A stretch of DNA of 64,000 nt from positions 54,531 through 118,530 of the forward strand of contig JAAWDG010000003.1 of NCBI GenBank assembly GCA_022793655.1. The letters run 5' to 3'. The notes beneath the pieces are model-generated. The model was not told the DNA's origin, did no database searches, and saw nothing but the letters and a program-made list of their open reading frames with translations. Position numbers and translations under genes: made by a program. Of this stretch, positions 17,000 through 26,523 are shown piece after piece. The DNA is from Clostridiales bacterium (GTDB lineage: Bacteria; Bacillota; Clostridia; Oscillospirales; CAG-272). The first letter of the stretch is position 1; each line of letters starts with the position of its first letter.

Positions 17000-17603
17000 A
17001 TTAATTGTGTTAATAACCATCTTCGTTCTTTTCAGCGGGAGCCTTTCAGGCTGCAAAAGCAGTCCTGCCTTACAACCGAACACAGAAGCAGCGCCCATCA
17101 CGATAGATATGTATGAAAAGTCTCTGCAAAGCAATCAAGCGCTGCACGAAAAAACGATCGTAAGCTGCAAACTCTATGGACGAACCTTTGAATACGCGTA
17201 CGAATTATATCAAGGGGAAGAGGGCGTATATATCGCCAAAGATGCAGAGACTGGCAACGAATTTCGGTCAGACGAATTTGACGACACCGATTTGTTTTTC
17301 ATGCGTTTCGGCCGTCTGCCGCCCGCCGAAAGCGCACAGTTTCTTTCTTATGAAACGGGGGAAAACACCTTGCAGGCCGTCTTGCAGCCGGAGGATATGC
17401 TTGACCGACTGCTGCGCGCCAGTTCTCTGTTCGCCGGCATTGAGGCAGATACCGACCAAATTGCGCTTAACGCCTGCACCTATACCGCCGAGCTTGACCA
17501 AGGCCGTCTTTGTGCTTACGCTTATACGGCCGATTTATCGATGACGGCTGCCCCTATCCAATTTGAGGCGGAAATCACACTGCGTGTGGAAAAACTGTCC
17601 TAA
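16992..17603 (+). CDS. Lipoprotein of unknown function (2 of 3)
   Basis: A 203-residue lipoprotein with signal MNKLIVLITIFVLFSGSLSGC (lipobox SLSGC). The mature part is acidic and strand-rich (CKLYGRTFEYAYELYQGEEG, LNACTYTAELDQGRLCAYAY) with an Ala-rich helix QPEDMLDRLLRASSLFAGIE that resembles ILLTASNLFNGFE of the preceding protein, so the two C-terminal domains are probably paralogous. The start overlaps the upstream gene. No enzyme motif. Confidence 0.72.
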   Translation: MNKLIVLITIFVLFSGSLSGCKSSPALQPNTEAAPITIDMYEKSLQSNQALHEKTIVSCKLYGRTFEYAYELYQGEEGVYIAKDAETGNEFRSDEFDDTDLFFMRFGRLPPAESAQFLSYETGENTLQAVLQPEDMLDRLLRASSLFAGIEADTDQIALNACTYTAELDQGRLCAYAYTADLSMTAAPIQFEAEITLRVEKLS

Positions 17604-17642
17604 CCAAAAGAAAAAATAATGTTGATAAAGAAAGGTATCATG

Positions 17643-18515
17643 ATGAAACGTATCGGCTTACTCTGTTTACTGTTAGTCCTGTTCCTATGCTCCTGCAAAG
17701 CCCCCACCTATGAAAAGATTCTTCAAAAATGGGAAAAGGCAGATAAGATGCATCTTTCATTAACACATGAGAGAACCTTGACTTTTGATGATGCTGATAA
17801 AGAGCCCGAGACAGAGCAAACAACAGCTAAGCTAAAAATGAAAAAGGAAGACGGTAAAACCCTTTATCAGTATATCGAAACCGATAAAACACCGGTATAT
17901 TTCACTGACGGCTATGAATACCGGCAAATGATGGATATCAAATATCGAAACCAGATCAGCGAAGAGGACTTTCTAAAAGAACTGCCTTTTTTGAATCCGC
18001 TAAAGGCCGAAGAAGCTCTTGTCGAAACACTTGAAAATTCACAGTTTACCGTGACGCTAAAGACCGACTGGGCGCTTGACATGATCAAAACCTATAATGC
18101 CGACTTTGCCGACAGCATGACCGATGGCGATATGAGTTACACGGTCAAAACAGAGAAAAAACGAATCAAATCTTACACCTATGAGTTTACGCTATATGGT
18201 TCGGACGAAACAGAGGGCGCTTACACCCTCAAAGATATCTATACCGTCAAAGCAGAACCGACCGACGCCTCCTTTTCGCTGCCAAGAGACCTTTCGTCTT
18301 ATACAGACAGTAACATTGATTTAAAAGGCTATGAAAACCAATCAGAAGAAGAATGGCAGCGCCAAGTTCTTCACGTGATATTAGAAGCCCTTTACAATCC
18401 GGACGGATCAAAAACCGAGAATTTCGATAAATATTATGAGGACTTCAAGGAAATGTATGGAGAAGAGCTTATGGAAATCGTCACCGACGCGGCTGATATG
18501 TTCCGGGGCCAATAA
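17643..18515 (+). CDS. Lipoprotein of unknown function (3 of 3)
   Basis: A 290-residue lipoprotein: MKRIGLLCLLLVLFLCSC with lipobox LCSC, then an acidic domain with repeated strand patterns (THERTLTFDDADKEPETEQ, TAKLKMKKEDGKTLYQYIET, SYTVKTEKKRIKSYTYEFTL) similar in outline to LolA/LppX-like folds that bind hydrophobic ligands; that similarity is only by pattern. The tail is helical (DKYYEDFKEMYGEELMEIV). ATG 17643 has AAAGG seven bases upstream; ATG 17640 is an alternative. Forty bp after gene 2, it ends the three-gene unit at a terminator. Confidence 0.72.
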   Translation: MKRIGLLCLLLVLFLCSCKAPTYEKILQKWEKADKMHLSLTHERTLTFDDADKEPETEQTTAKLKMKKEDGKTLYQYIETDKTPVYFTDGYEYRQMMDIKYRNQISEEDFLKELPFLNPLKAEEALVETLENSQFTVTLKTDWALDMIKTYNADFADSMTDGDMSYTVKTEKKRIKSYTYEFTLYGSDETEGAYTLKDIYTVKAEPTDASFSLPRDLSSYTDSNIDLKGYENQSEEEWQRQVLHVILEALYNPDGSKTENFDKYYEDFKEMYGEELMEIVTDAADMFRGQ

Positions 18516-18533
18516 AGGAAAATGCAGCAAAAC

Positions 18534-18566
18534 AAAAACCAGCAGTTTACATTGCTGGTTTTTTAT
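18534..18566 (+). terminator. Terminator of the lipoprotein operon
   Basis: AAAAACCAGCA / TGCTGGTTTTTT around GTTTACAT, 20 bp after the last stop. Confidence 0.85.
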
Positions 18567-18585
18567 ATCTTAGGCAATCCGTTCG

Positions 18586-19947
18586 TTACCGAAAGGAGTC
18601 TACCACGGTTGTTTCTAAATCAGTATAGGGATAAATATAGGCAAACGCTGTTTTCTCATCACAAAAATATACCCGTCCGTCTTGAAATTCGATGTGGTAT
18701 AAACCAGTGTCGGTTGCTTTATAAATGGCCTCCAGTTGCGTAAACGGCTCATTTATCTGTGTAAAGACGGCGGTATTATCGACCAATCCTTGGGGATACA
18801 GCGCCACCCCGCTTTTGGCGGCTAAAATGAGCAGTACAAAAGAAACAATCGCCGCCGCATGCATCAGCCGAGCCATATGCCGCTTATCCTCTGTCGAACC
18901 AATAATAGGACTTAGCTTGGCTAATTTCTTGCGGTTTTGCCGGCTCATAAAACGCGGATAAAACAGGTTCGACCCGCAAGCGGACACGAAAAGGGCGCTC
19001 ACACCAATGGCCAAAAACATAAGCGGACTCCATAAAGCGGTGCAATAAAGCGCATTGCGATAGATAACCGCATAAGCCAACGCAAAAAAAGCAAATGAGC
19101 CCACCAAACAGACTGGCAAGAGAAACAGAACGCCAAGCAAACGCGCGGCGAAACGCGGCCAGCCCAGGATCCGATCAGTGTAGAGAAAAGTGTTGCTTTG
19201 AGCGGGGGTTGCCTGAAAGCTCGCCCCGGCGTTCAGCGTTTTGATAAATCGAAACAACCGCTGTTCATAATAACTCTTATTGTCATACTTAGCAAAGCGC
19301 TTGGCGGACGCTTCGTATCGCCCGGCAACAAAATCAGCATACCACTTGGCGCAAAAGCGTGAAACATACCATTCCCGATAAGCAGCTAACTGCCAATCGA
19401 TCAGCAGCGTCCCGCCTTGCTCAGCCCCCTCAAAAATATCCGTTTTGAAAAAGCGCTGAAGCTCCCTTTTTTTCTGATTTTTAGCCCGCGTGACAAGAGC
19501 CGGGTCTAAGGCCATTCCGCTTAAGCGTTCCTGATAGCGCGAAAGCGCGTCAAATAATACCTGCACACAGGCGGACATCCGCTGCGGGCTTTCTATATAC
19601 GGAAAAATATAGCAATTAAAATCGTTTTCATCTAACAGATAAAGCAAATCATAAAGCGAAAAATCAATCTTCTCTGCCGAAGAATTACTCGAGGAAATCC
19701 TCGCAGCATCACGATCGCCAAGTGCAATGCGGCACTCTAATACGCTGCGCGCCTTCCCTAAAGAAATATTATAAATAAATGAGGCTTGAAACCCTGTGTA
19801 CGAAAACACAGCCGCCGCCCCTTGTATGCCTTTTGCCTTACGATTCTGCACGGGAAGAAAAACGTACCCGTGCGCATCTGATTCCTTTGCATACCGAGCG
19901 CATTCCAGCGCAAAACAGTCAATCAAGGCATTTCCCGTCTGATCCAA
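18586..19947 (-). CDS. Unknown membrane protein with TTG start
   Basis: A 453-residue protein. Residues 1 to about 250 are soluble and Cys-poor, with a helix-rich centre (RAKNQKKRELQRFFKTDIFE). Two strong membrane segments follow (LGVLFLLPVCLVGSFAFFALAYAVIY and LWSPLMFLAIGVSALFVSACG), then a basic loop (RFMSRQNRKKLAKL), a third segment (AAAIVSFVLLILAA) and an exported or cytosolic tail of about 75 residues. I place the start at TTG 19947, seven bases after GAAGGGAG; an in-frame TTG at 19974 lies before that site. No family recognised. Convergent with the lipoprotein operon. Confidence 0.62.
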   Translation of the reverse strand: MDQTGNALIDCFALECARYAKESDAHGYVFLPVQNRKAKGIQGAAAVFSYTGFQASFIYNISLGKARSVLECRIALGDRDAARISSSNSSAEKIDFSLYDLLYLLDENDFNCYIFPYIESPQRMSACVQVLFDALSRYQERLSGMALDPALVTRAKNQKKRELQRFFKTDIFEGAEQGGTLLIDWQLAAYREWYVSRFCAKWYADFVAGRYEASAKRFAKYDNKSYYEQRLFRFIKTLNAGASFQATPAQSNTFLYTDRILGWPRFAARLLGVLFLLPVCLVGSFAFFALAYAVIYRNALYCTALWSPLMFLAIGVSALFVSACGSNLFYPRFMSRQNRKKLAKLSPIIGSTEDKRHMARLMHAAAIVSFVLLILAAKSGVALYPQGLVDNTAVFTQINEPFTQLEAIYKATDTGLYHIEFQDGRVYFCDEKTAFAYIYPYTDLETTVVDSFR

Positions 19948-20069
19948 AGTACATCTCCCTTCTTTATGATCCAATCAATTGACCACCGATTGCCATTACC
20001 GAGACATTGGCGGCGTGACACGACAAAAATGCAAGTTACTTTATTGTTTCACCCGTTAGGGTTATCTGA

Positions 20070-20335
20070 TTATAATACTATAAACCTCAGCTATCTTAAA
20101 GTACGACATTCCGGCAAAGCTGGAAGTCGAGCAGTTCCGGCTTTGCTGGAATTTTGCTTGGTAAAGCAAAAAGATAAACTTTGGGAACAAATCTTTGATT
20201 TGTTCCATTATACCATAAAGTTTCCGCCGCCTGAAAGTTTAACGGTTCCGGCTCTGCCGGAATTACGCTTGTAAAAGCAAAAAGATAAACTTTAGGAACA
20301 AATCTTCGATTTGTTCCATTATACCACAGATTTAT
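20070..20335. repeat. Family S hairpin repeat, locus C
   Basis: Two units and part of a third in the opposite orientation to locus B: stems TTCCGGC..GCTGGAA, TTTTGCTT..AAGCAAAA and GGAACAAATC..GATTTGTTCC, divided by AAGATAAACTTT and ending ATTATACCATAAAGTTT. It occupies the first part of the 1.45-kb gene-free stretch 19948-21396. Short frames here only restate the repeat. Confidence 0.78.
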
Positions 20336-20469
20336 GATTTCGCAAAGAATAAGTTTGAACTTAATCAAAAAACAGAGGATGGTCCCCTTGTGCCCCCGCT
20401 TATCAAATGGGTATTACTTAAAGAACGAGAAGTTACTTTCTTTTTACACAGGGCTCTGCCACAGCGCAC

Positions 20470-20950
20470 ATATAAAGTATCATAATGTATGGATTCTTTT
20501 TCTTAGCAGGGGTTCCACCCCTACAACCCCGTAAACTTTTAGAAAAAGTTTAACAAAACTTGGCACGGCTAAATTGACCATGCGGTCAATTTGCCTATGC
20601 CTCAATGTGTAGTGAAATTTGTTTGAGACAAAACGAAGAACCTGCCATAAAGCGAACAAAAAAGCCAACAGTACCTCACCCCTGTTTCAGCAAGAGAAAT
20701 GCAATGAGACATGCGTACAGTGTTGTAATAACTTTTCCTCTCGTTTCGCCTTAGTCCCTTGTCGTTAGTGGGGTATGAAACTTGGCTTTTGTAAAAACAA
20801 TCTGGAGAGTCGCTTACTCATTTACTAACAAGTTTTAGTCCATTTTGTGCGTGAGAGAATTGACCGCATGGTCAATTCTCGTTAGCTGGTTTTGGCCCGC
20901 TTTTTCCTAAAAGCGGGTGGGGTGGCAGGGGCGAAGCCCTTGCGGAGAAA
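20470..20950. repeat. Family L inverted-arm repeat, copy 2
   Basis: Left arm: TTAGCAGGGGTTCCACCCCT, AAACTTTTAGAAAAAGTTT, GGCACGGCTA and the palindrome AATTGACCATGCGGTCAATT. Right arm: GTGCGTGAGAG, AATTGACCGCATGGTCAATT, TCTCGTTAGCTGG, then CGCTTTTTCCTAAAAGCG and GGCAGGGGCGAAGCCCTTGC. The core reads in the forward direction (CCTTAGTCCCTTGTCGTTAG). A related hairpin (ACGGAAAACCCGTTTCC) follows to about 21055. The last part of the gap, up to 21396, holds the promoter of the next gene. Confidence 0.82.
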
Positions 20951-21213
20951 AAACATCTGGTTATCAATGATATTTGCTAACCTTTAAAACGATATGTAGA
21001 TGGGGTGCGGGGTTGAAACCCGCAGAAAACGGAAAACCCGTTTCCTGCTGCTGAAAGATAAAAAACTATACTCTATCGCGATGATGCAGCATCGGCCTAA
21101 AGCGGCAGTCCCTCAAAGAAAACTATTATCTCATTTTTGTACAAAAATTCATATTCAGGCTTTTGTTACAGCATATTTTAACAGATACCGCCGATAAAAT
21201 TATCTTAGATTGA

Positions 21214-21242
21214 TTGATATTTTACAAAATTCATAGTATAAT
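21214..21242 (+). promoter_or_regulatory. Promoter of the phosphoribosyltransferase gene
   Basis: -35 TTGATA (21214-21219), 17-bp spacer, -10 TATAAT (21237-21242), followed by a small hairpin GTAAGAAA..TTTCTTAC and a leader of about 145 nt. The leader lacks the conserved bases of the purine riboswitch. Confidence 0.75.
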
Positions 21243-21396
21243 GTAAGAAACCTGTAAGATTTCTTACACCCCCCGTGGACTTTTCGCCAAAACTGCCTCT
21301 TGCCTTAGCCATGCGATACATGACGATATTCCACCTAAAGATAATGTACATTCTCTTTCGCAAATATTTTTATGTTTTTACTGAACCGAGGTTTTT

Positions 21397-21957
21397 ATGA
21401 ATTATTATTCCATGACCGTAGCAGGCGTTACCCGTTCTTTGCCGCTATGTCCCATCAGCGATACCCTTTCGATTGGCGCGTTTGTCATCTTTGGCGATCA
21501 AGAGCTAACCGTAGCTTGCGCGAAAGCGCTTTTAGACAAAGCCCCCACTTACGATTATCTAATCACGGCCGAGGCCAAAGGCATTCCATTAGCACACGAG
21601 ATGGCGCGTCAACATGGCGACGCCAAATATATGCTGGCCAGAAAAGCGCCTAAACTTTATATGACCGGCGTTTTTGAGGCCGAGGTAAAGTCCATCACTA
21701 CCCAAAATACGCAACGGCTGTATTTAGACCAAGCCGACGCCGCTATGATGAAAAACAAGCGCATTCTTTTGGTGGATGATGTTGTTTCCACCGGCGAATC
21801 ACTAAGGGCGCTCGAAATCCTTGTTGAAAAAGCCGGCGGCGAAATCTGCGGCAAAATGGCTATTTTAGCCGAAGGCGACGCGGTTAAGCGAAACGATATC
21901 ATTTATTTAGAACCGCTGCCCCTGTTTCACGCAGACGGCACGGCCATTGAATCATAA
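21397..21957 (+). CDS. Type I phosphoribosyltransferase (Apt-like)
   Basis: A 186-residue cytosolic phosphoribosyltransferase. The PRPP-binding loop is KRILLVDDVVSTGESLRALE, preceded by the flexible region ARKAPKLYMTGVFEAEVKSIT and the AEAKGIPLAHEMARQHGDAKY block typical of adenine/xanthine PRTases. It would join a purine base to PRPP (salvage). Specificity cannot be read from sequence; the N-terminus differs from canonical Apt. GAGG precedes the ATG. The MBOAT gene begins 80 bp later on the same strand, so read-through is possible. Confidence 0.82.
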   Translation: MNYYSMTVAGVTRSLPLCPISDTLSIGAFVIFGDQELTVACAKALLDKAPTYDYLITAEAKGIPLAHEMARQHGDAKYMLARKAPKLYMTGVFEAEVKSITTQNTQRLYLDQADAAMMKNKRILLVDDVVSTGESLRALEILVEKAGGEICGKMAILAEGDAVKRNDIIYLEPLPLFHADGTAIES

Positions 21958-22037
21958 GATTTAACTGCGTTTGACCCCTGCCACCCAAGCGATTCCCCAA
22001 AATACATCACTTGTTGATAGAAGGCGAAGGCTTCTCT

Positions 22038-23444
22038 ATGGTTTTTTCCTCTTTAGAATTTCTTTATTTGTACATACCCGTTTGTCTGCTTGTTTATTTT
22101 ATGATTCCGCCCGCGTTTTTAAAGGTACGGAATTTAGCCTTACTCATTGTGAGTTTGCTTTTCTACGGCTGGAGCGAGCCGGTGTATGTATTCATTATGA
22201 TTTTTTCGATTATCGTGGATTATATCTGCGGCTATTTCGTCGACCGCTATTTGCCCGACAATCGAAAGAAAGCAAGGCGGTTCGTCATCGCCAGCGCGGT
22301 GATTAATTTAAGTGTGCTTGGTTTCTTTAAATACGCCGATTTTCTGATCACCAATTTAGCCGCCATTCCGGCTCTGCGATTTTTAAAACCGCTTGGCATA
22401 CCGCTGCCGGTCGGCATTTCATTTTACACATTCCAAACCATGTCCTATACGTTAGATGTCTATATGGGCCATGCCAAAAGACAAACAAACATCGTTTCGT
22501 TCGGTGCCTATGTCACCATGTTCCCACAGTTGATTGCCGGGCCGATTGTGCGCTACCAAGAGGTAGCCGAGGAACTGCGCGGCCGAGCGCACACGATCCC
22601 GCAAAGCGCGGCCGGCATCAGGCGGTTTACCTGCGGTCTATGCAAAAAGGTTCTTCTTGCCAATCCGGCGGGGGCCTTGTATGAAACATTTGCCGCCGGC
22701 GCGGCCGAGAGCAGCACCCTGCTTGGCTCTTGGCTTGGCATTCTTTTCTTTGCTTTTCAAATCTACTTTGACTTCTCAGGCTATTCGGATATGGCAATTG
22801 GCCTCGGCTCGATTCTCGGCTTTCATTTTCCTGAGAACTTTCGTTATCCTTATACATCAAGGAGCATAACCGATTTCTGGCGGCGCTGGCACATCACCCT
22901 TTCCACTTGGTTCAGGGAGTATGTATACATACCGTTAGGGGGCAATCGAAAGGGCAAGGGGCGAACGTATTTCAACCTGTTTGTTGTTTGGTTTCTCACC
23001 GGCCTCTGGCATGGCGCCAGCTGGAATTTTATTGGATGGGGTCTTTATTTCTGCTTCCTGCTGATTTTGGAAAAAGCATTTTTATTAAAAATCCTTGACC
23101 GGATCCCACGTGTTTTTTCACATCTATATGCGCTGTTCTTCATTCTGATCGGCTGGTTAATTTTCATCGCCTGCGACCTGCCAAACCCCATTGCCTATGC
23201 CAAGGGACTGTTTGTCGGGCCGCTGTGGTCGGGCACGGTGGTATATGATCTTGTTCGCTCTCTCGTTTTCCTCGCGATTCTCTGCATCGCGTCCACCCCT
23301 TTGCCCAAGCGAATATGGGATCGGTTAGAACAAAAACTTGGCATGCATTTGCCGGGCACCTTGCTCTGCCCGCCGGCGCTGCTTCTCTGCACGGCTTATT
23401 TAGTTGATTCTTCTTATAATCCTTTTCTTTATTTCAGGTTCTGA
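22038..23444 (+). CDS. MBOAT family O-acyltransferase (AlgI/DltB-like)
   Basis: A 468-residue polytopic membrane protein. Family sequence: FYGWSEPVYVFIMIFSIIVD, PVGISFYTFQTMSYTLDVY, FPQLIAGPIVRY, FDFSGYSDMAIGLG, FRYPYTSRSITDFWRRWHIT, then the catalytic histidine motif in FLTGLWHGASWNFIGWG. It moves an acyl (usually acetyl) group from a cytosolic donor across the membrane to an extracellular acceptor acyltransferase. Start 22038 begins MVFSSLEFLYLY. It shares one base with the next gene (TGATG), giving translational coupling to the DHHW protein, and heads a five-gene surface acylation cluster. Confidence 0.92.
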   Translation: MVFSSLEFLYLYIPVCLLVYFMIPPAFLKVRNLALLIVSLLFYGWSEPVYVFIMIFSIIVDYICGYFVDRYLPDNRKKARRFVIASAVINLSVLGFFKYADFLITNLAAIPALRFLKPLGIPLPVGISFYTFQTMSYTLDVYMGHAKRQTNIVSFGAYVTMFPQLIAGPIVRYQEVAEELRGRAHTIPQSAAGIRRFTCGLCKKVLLANPAGALYETFAAGAAESSTLLGSWLGILFFAFQIYFDFSGYSDMAIGLGSILGFHFPENFRYPYTSRSITDFWRRWHITLSTWFREYVYIPLGGNRKGKGRTYFNLFVVWFLTGLWHGASWNFIGWGLYFCFLLILEKAFLLKILDRIPRVFSHLYALFFILIGWLIFIACDLPNPIAYAKGLFVGPLWSGTVVYDLVRSLVFLAILCIASTPLPKRIWDRLEQKLGMHLPGTLLCPPALLLCTAYLVDSSYNPFLYFRF

Positions 23445-24583
23445 TGAAACGTAAAATTGATTTTATACTCATACTAACTACATGTTTGTTTGTTGGCGTC
23501 TTGAGCGTCAGCTTCTTTCTGCTGCCCGACAAGGAGCTTTCTGAAAAAGAAAATCGGAAGTTAGCAGGGCGGCCGACCTTCACCCTCTCTTCGCTGCTTT
23601 CGGGCGAATACACACAAAAATTAGGTGAATATTATGCGGACCAGTTTCCGATGCGTGATTCCTTTGTCTGCCTAAAAGCCTATGCAGAGCTTGCCATGGG
23701 CAAGGGCGAAAACAACGGGATCATACAAACGGCTGATCAACACCTCATTCCCCGGGCGGAAAAGGTGAACCAAGAGGCGCTGCAAAAAAACATCACGGCC
23801 TTGTCTGTGTTTACAGAGGCATCGCCAGCCCCTGTTTATATTCTGCCGCTGCCCCGGCCGGTAGACGTTTTTGCCGACCAACTGCCGGCGTGGTATCCCA
23901 CTGGGGAGGCAACCGCTTTTTATGAACAGCTTGAGACCCTCTGCCAACAGGAAAATTTAAATTTTCCCACCCTGTTTCCATCTCTTTGTGAAAGCGGCGC
24001 TTACTACCACACTGATCATCACTATACTACCGACGGCGCGTATCTTAGCTACCGCCTGTTAGCCAAGCCACTTGGATTCACGGCCTATGAGCAAAGCGAT
24101 TTTGAAATCCAAACGGTATCGACCTCATTTCAGGGCACCTCTATGCGGGCCTCCGGCTTTTACCTTGCGCCGAAAGACACCATCACCCTCTATCGTTACA
24201 AACAAGATGATGACTATCAGATAACCGCGGGAGACGAAACCCTTACCCTCACCGGATTCTATGATTTCTCAAAGCTTGAAACGACCGACCAATACGCCGT
24301 TTTTCTCGGCGGGAACCATGCAAGAGTGGATATCACCCTGCCGGAAGCAGAACCAAGATCCAAACTCTTGCTGATTCGCGATAGTTTCGCCGATTGTTTA
24401 GCCCCCTTTTTAGCCCGTCATTTTGATTTAACCCTCATTGATTTGCGATACTACAAAGAAAACGTCCAGCAAATCACCATAGAGGAAACATTTGACGCCG
24501 TGCTGATTTATCAATGCATTACCGAATTTGATGAGCCCAACCATTTCAGTTACCTTACCATTCCGTATGCAAAGGAGAAATAA
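23444..24583 (+). CDS. DHHW family membrane-anchored acylation protein
   Basis: A 379-residue protein with one N-terminal membrane segment (FILILTTCLFVGVLSVSFFLL), then KELSEKENRKLAGRPTFTL and FPMRDSFVCLKAYAELAMGK, the typical start of DHHW/AlgJ-like proteins. The DHHW motif region reads YYHTDHHYTTDGAYL and the later SGNH-type serine block is LLLIRDSFADCLAP. Acting on the outer face, it would accept acyl groups from the MBOAT protein and place them on a surface polymer. The motif here is DHHY, not the more common DHHW. Confidence 0.88.
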   Translation: MKRKIDFILILTTCLFVGVLSVSFFLLPDKELSEKENRKLAGRPTFTLSSLLSGEYTQKLGEYYADQFPMRDSFVCLKAYAELAMGKGENNGIIQTADQHLIPRAEKVNQEALQKNITALSVFTEASPAPVYILPLPRPVDVFADQLPAWYPTGEATAFYEQLETLCQQENLNFPTLFPSLCESGAYYHTDHHYTTDGAYLSYRLLAKPLGFTAYEQSDFEIQTVSTSFQGTSMRASGFYLAPKDTITLYRYKQDDDYQITAGDETLTLTGFYDFSKLETTDQYAVFLGGNHARVDITLPEAEPRSKLLLIRDSFADCLAPFLARHFDLTLIDLRYYKENVQQITIEETFDAVLIYQCITEFDEPNHFSYLTIPYAKEK

Positions 24584-24584
24584 C

Positions 24585-26468
24585 ATGAATAAGGTGTCCG
24601 CATTATTTAAAAACCTCTGCCAAAAAGCCGCTAAGCTAAAAGACCTGCCGAAAAAACAGCAGATTGTTCTATGTTGTCTTGCGGCGGCCATTCTGCTCAC
24701 CGTGACAGCCTGTATTCTATTCATTTGCCATGTAAACCGATCCATGAACGCATCCTCTCCGACAGAAGACGCCAGCGAAACGCAACCAAACGATGAGGCA
24801 ACAGGCCCATTAAATGGCGAAACCGATCCCTCTGACGATGAAGCCGCTACCAATGCGGCCAACCAAGGAATTGTTTTTTCAAAACTAAAGGCCACCATGA
24901 AACCGGGCGAAGAACTCACTCTTACCGTTGAATCCTCGCTGCCCGAAAAACCAACCGAACTTGTTTGGTCATCATCAAACGAGGCCGTGGCGAAAGTGGA
25001 TCAAAAAGGAACGGTAAAAGCCGTCAGCGCTGGCACGGCACGCATTATGGCCACCACAAAAGATAAAGCCTATCAAGCTGTCTGCCAGATTACGGTCGAA
25101 GGCACCACCGGCTCCAATAATATCGGTCAGCCGCAGAACCCTGCCACCGTGCCCCCATCATCCGGCACAGGGACGCCGCTGCCTGGTGTTGTCGACACCC
25201 CCGAACCCACCGTACCAAACGACAATTTGTCTGCCAAGCCAACCGTTACGGTCGCCACCCAAGTGGCCGCCGGCATATACATTGTGGCCGGCACCTGCAC
25301 CGCCGATACTGAATATATCAAAGTCAGCGGAGAGCACGTGACCACCGTTTACCTCTATCCCGACTATGGCGTGAACAGCGCCTACTTCATCGGCCAGGTT
25401 AAAATCAGCGCGGCCACGAACTTATCCATTCAAGGCAAAGAGTCGGGCAAGGAACTCTCCCAAGCGATTGTCAAACCTGCGGCCAATCATAACATGCCGA
25501 ACAAAATGACATCCGGTGAATACATGCCAGTGTTCGGCAAAAACAGCCGTATGTATTTTTATAGTTCACTGCTCTCTTACTCGCTCTCCGATGTAGTGAA
25601 CAGCAGCATCCGCACAAGAGCCGCCGAAAATCTAACTCGTCACTGCAACACGGTAAAAGAGGCAAATCCAGAGGCCGAACTTGTTTATTTGGTCATTCCA
25701 TCCTCGGCGGCAGTTTATCCCGAAACCATACCCGAGGGCTTTGAAAAAGCCTCGGGCGAGACGCTGTACCAAGCCTTTTCCAGTCTGGCGTCGAATGCAG
25801 GCGCGACGGTGATTTATCCGCTTTCCACCTTCAACGCGCACAAAAACGACGGCAAAGGCTATAAGATTTATCACAATACCGATTCCCATTGGTCTACCTA
25901 TGGCGCCTATTGGGGCGTAAGTGAACTGATGAACCATATCAGCAAAAAATACCCTTCCGCGGCCCCCCGCGCCGTTGGCGATATGGGCTTTTACACCAAA
26001 GAACTTTGGGGCGGCGACGCGCTGTTCTCATTCGGCGATAACAGTGGTTTTGAGAACCCCTCTCGCACAGGCGTTAGCGGTCAAACAGCCATCACCAAAA
26101 TCAGCGAACTGACAACCCTCTACACCCGCACCATGCCCACAGCCACCATTCAATCGGTGTATCGGGGCAACAAAAGTGTGTATGTGAACGGTGATTTCAA
26201 TTCAGGCCGTGCTACTGTTTCGAACCCAAACGGGGCCGGGCTTCCCAGCGCGCTGATCCTGCGGGATTCCTTCAGCGTACCTGCCTATGACATGGTCAAC
26301 GATCGGTTTTCCACTGTTTACTGGCAGCCCAGTCATGACTATACGTTCCCTACGGACGCCATTTTAAGCGCGCGGCCAGATTATGTAATTTATATTGTCG
26401 CTGAACAAAATCTTCTCAAAGTCATGTTAGAAAACGCCAATATCAATTTGACCCAATACGTGCGGTAA
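24585..26468 (+). CDS. AlgX-like acyltransferase domain protein with Ig-like module
   Basis: A 627-residue protein. Layout: basic N-terminus, one membrane segment at about 27-50 (IVLCCLAAAILLTVTACILF), acidic Ser/Thr linker, a Big_2 Ig-like domain at about 96-173 (LVWSSSNEAVAKVDQKGTVK), a Pro/Thr linker, a second beta domain (about 220-310), then an SGNH/AlgX-like catalytic domain from about 320. Catalytic candidates are Asp433 and His435 in NTDSHWSTYGAYWG and Ser562 in ILRDSFS. Start 24585 follows AAGGAG. The C-terminal 320 residues are closely matched by the next gene, a tandem paralogue. Surface-polymer O-acylation is the likely role. Confidence 0.87.
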   Translation: MNKVSALFKNLCQKAAKLKDLPKKQQIVLCCLAAAILLTVTACILFICHVNRSMNASSPTEDASETQPNDEATGPLNGETDPSDDEAATNAANQGIVFSKLKATMKPGEELTLTVESSLPEKPTELVWSSSNEAVAKVDQKGTVKAVSAGTARIMATTKDKAYQAVCQITVEGTTGSNNIGQPQNPATVPPSSGTGTPLPGVVDTPEPTVPNDNLSAKPTVTVATQVAAGIYIVAGTCTADTEYIKVSGEHVTTVYLYPDYGVNSAYFIGQVKISAATNLSIQGKESGKELSQAIVKPAANHNMPNKMTSGEYMPVFGKNSRMYFYSSLLSYSLSDVVNSSIRTRAAENLTRHCNTVKEANPEAELVYLVIPSSAAVYPETIPEGFEKASGETLYQAFSSLASNAGATVIYPLSTFNAHKNDGKGYKIYHNTDSHWSTYGAYWGVSELMNHISKKYPSAAPRAVGDMGFYTKELWGGDALFSFGDNSGFENPSRTGVSGQTAITKISELTTLYTRTMPTATIQSVYRGNKSVYVNGDFNSGRATVSNPNGAGLPSALILRDSFSVPAYDMVNDRFSTVYWQPSHDYTFPTDAILSARPDYVIYIVAEQNLLKVMLENANINLTQYVR

Positions 26469-26523
26469 ATCTCCTAACACCGCTGCGATTGAAATATGAA
26501 ACAATAGGAAAGGTCCCATAACC

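Noticed and set aside
20096..20368. A minus-strand frame with repeated peptides (NGTNRRFVPKVYLF)
   Set aside because: It is the translation of two family S repeat units, not a gene.
21243..21396. Purine riboswitch before the phosphoribosyltransferase
   Set aside because: The leader lacks the conserved three-way junction and loop bases of that class; only a small hairpin is visible.
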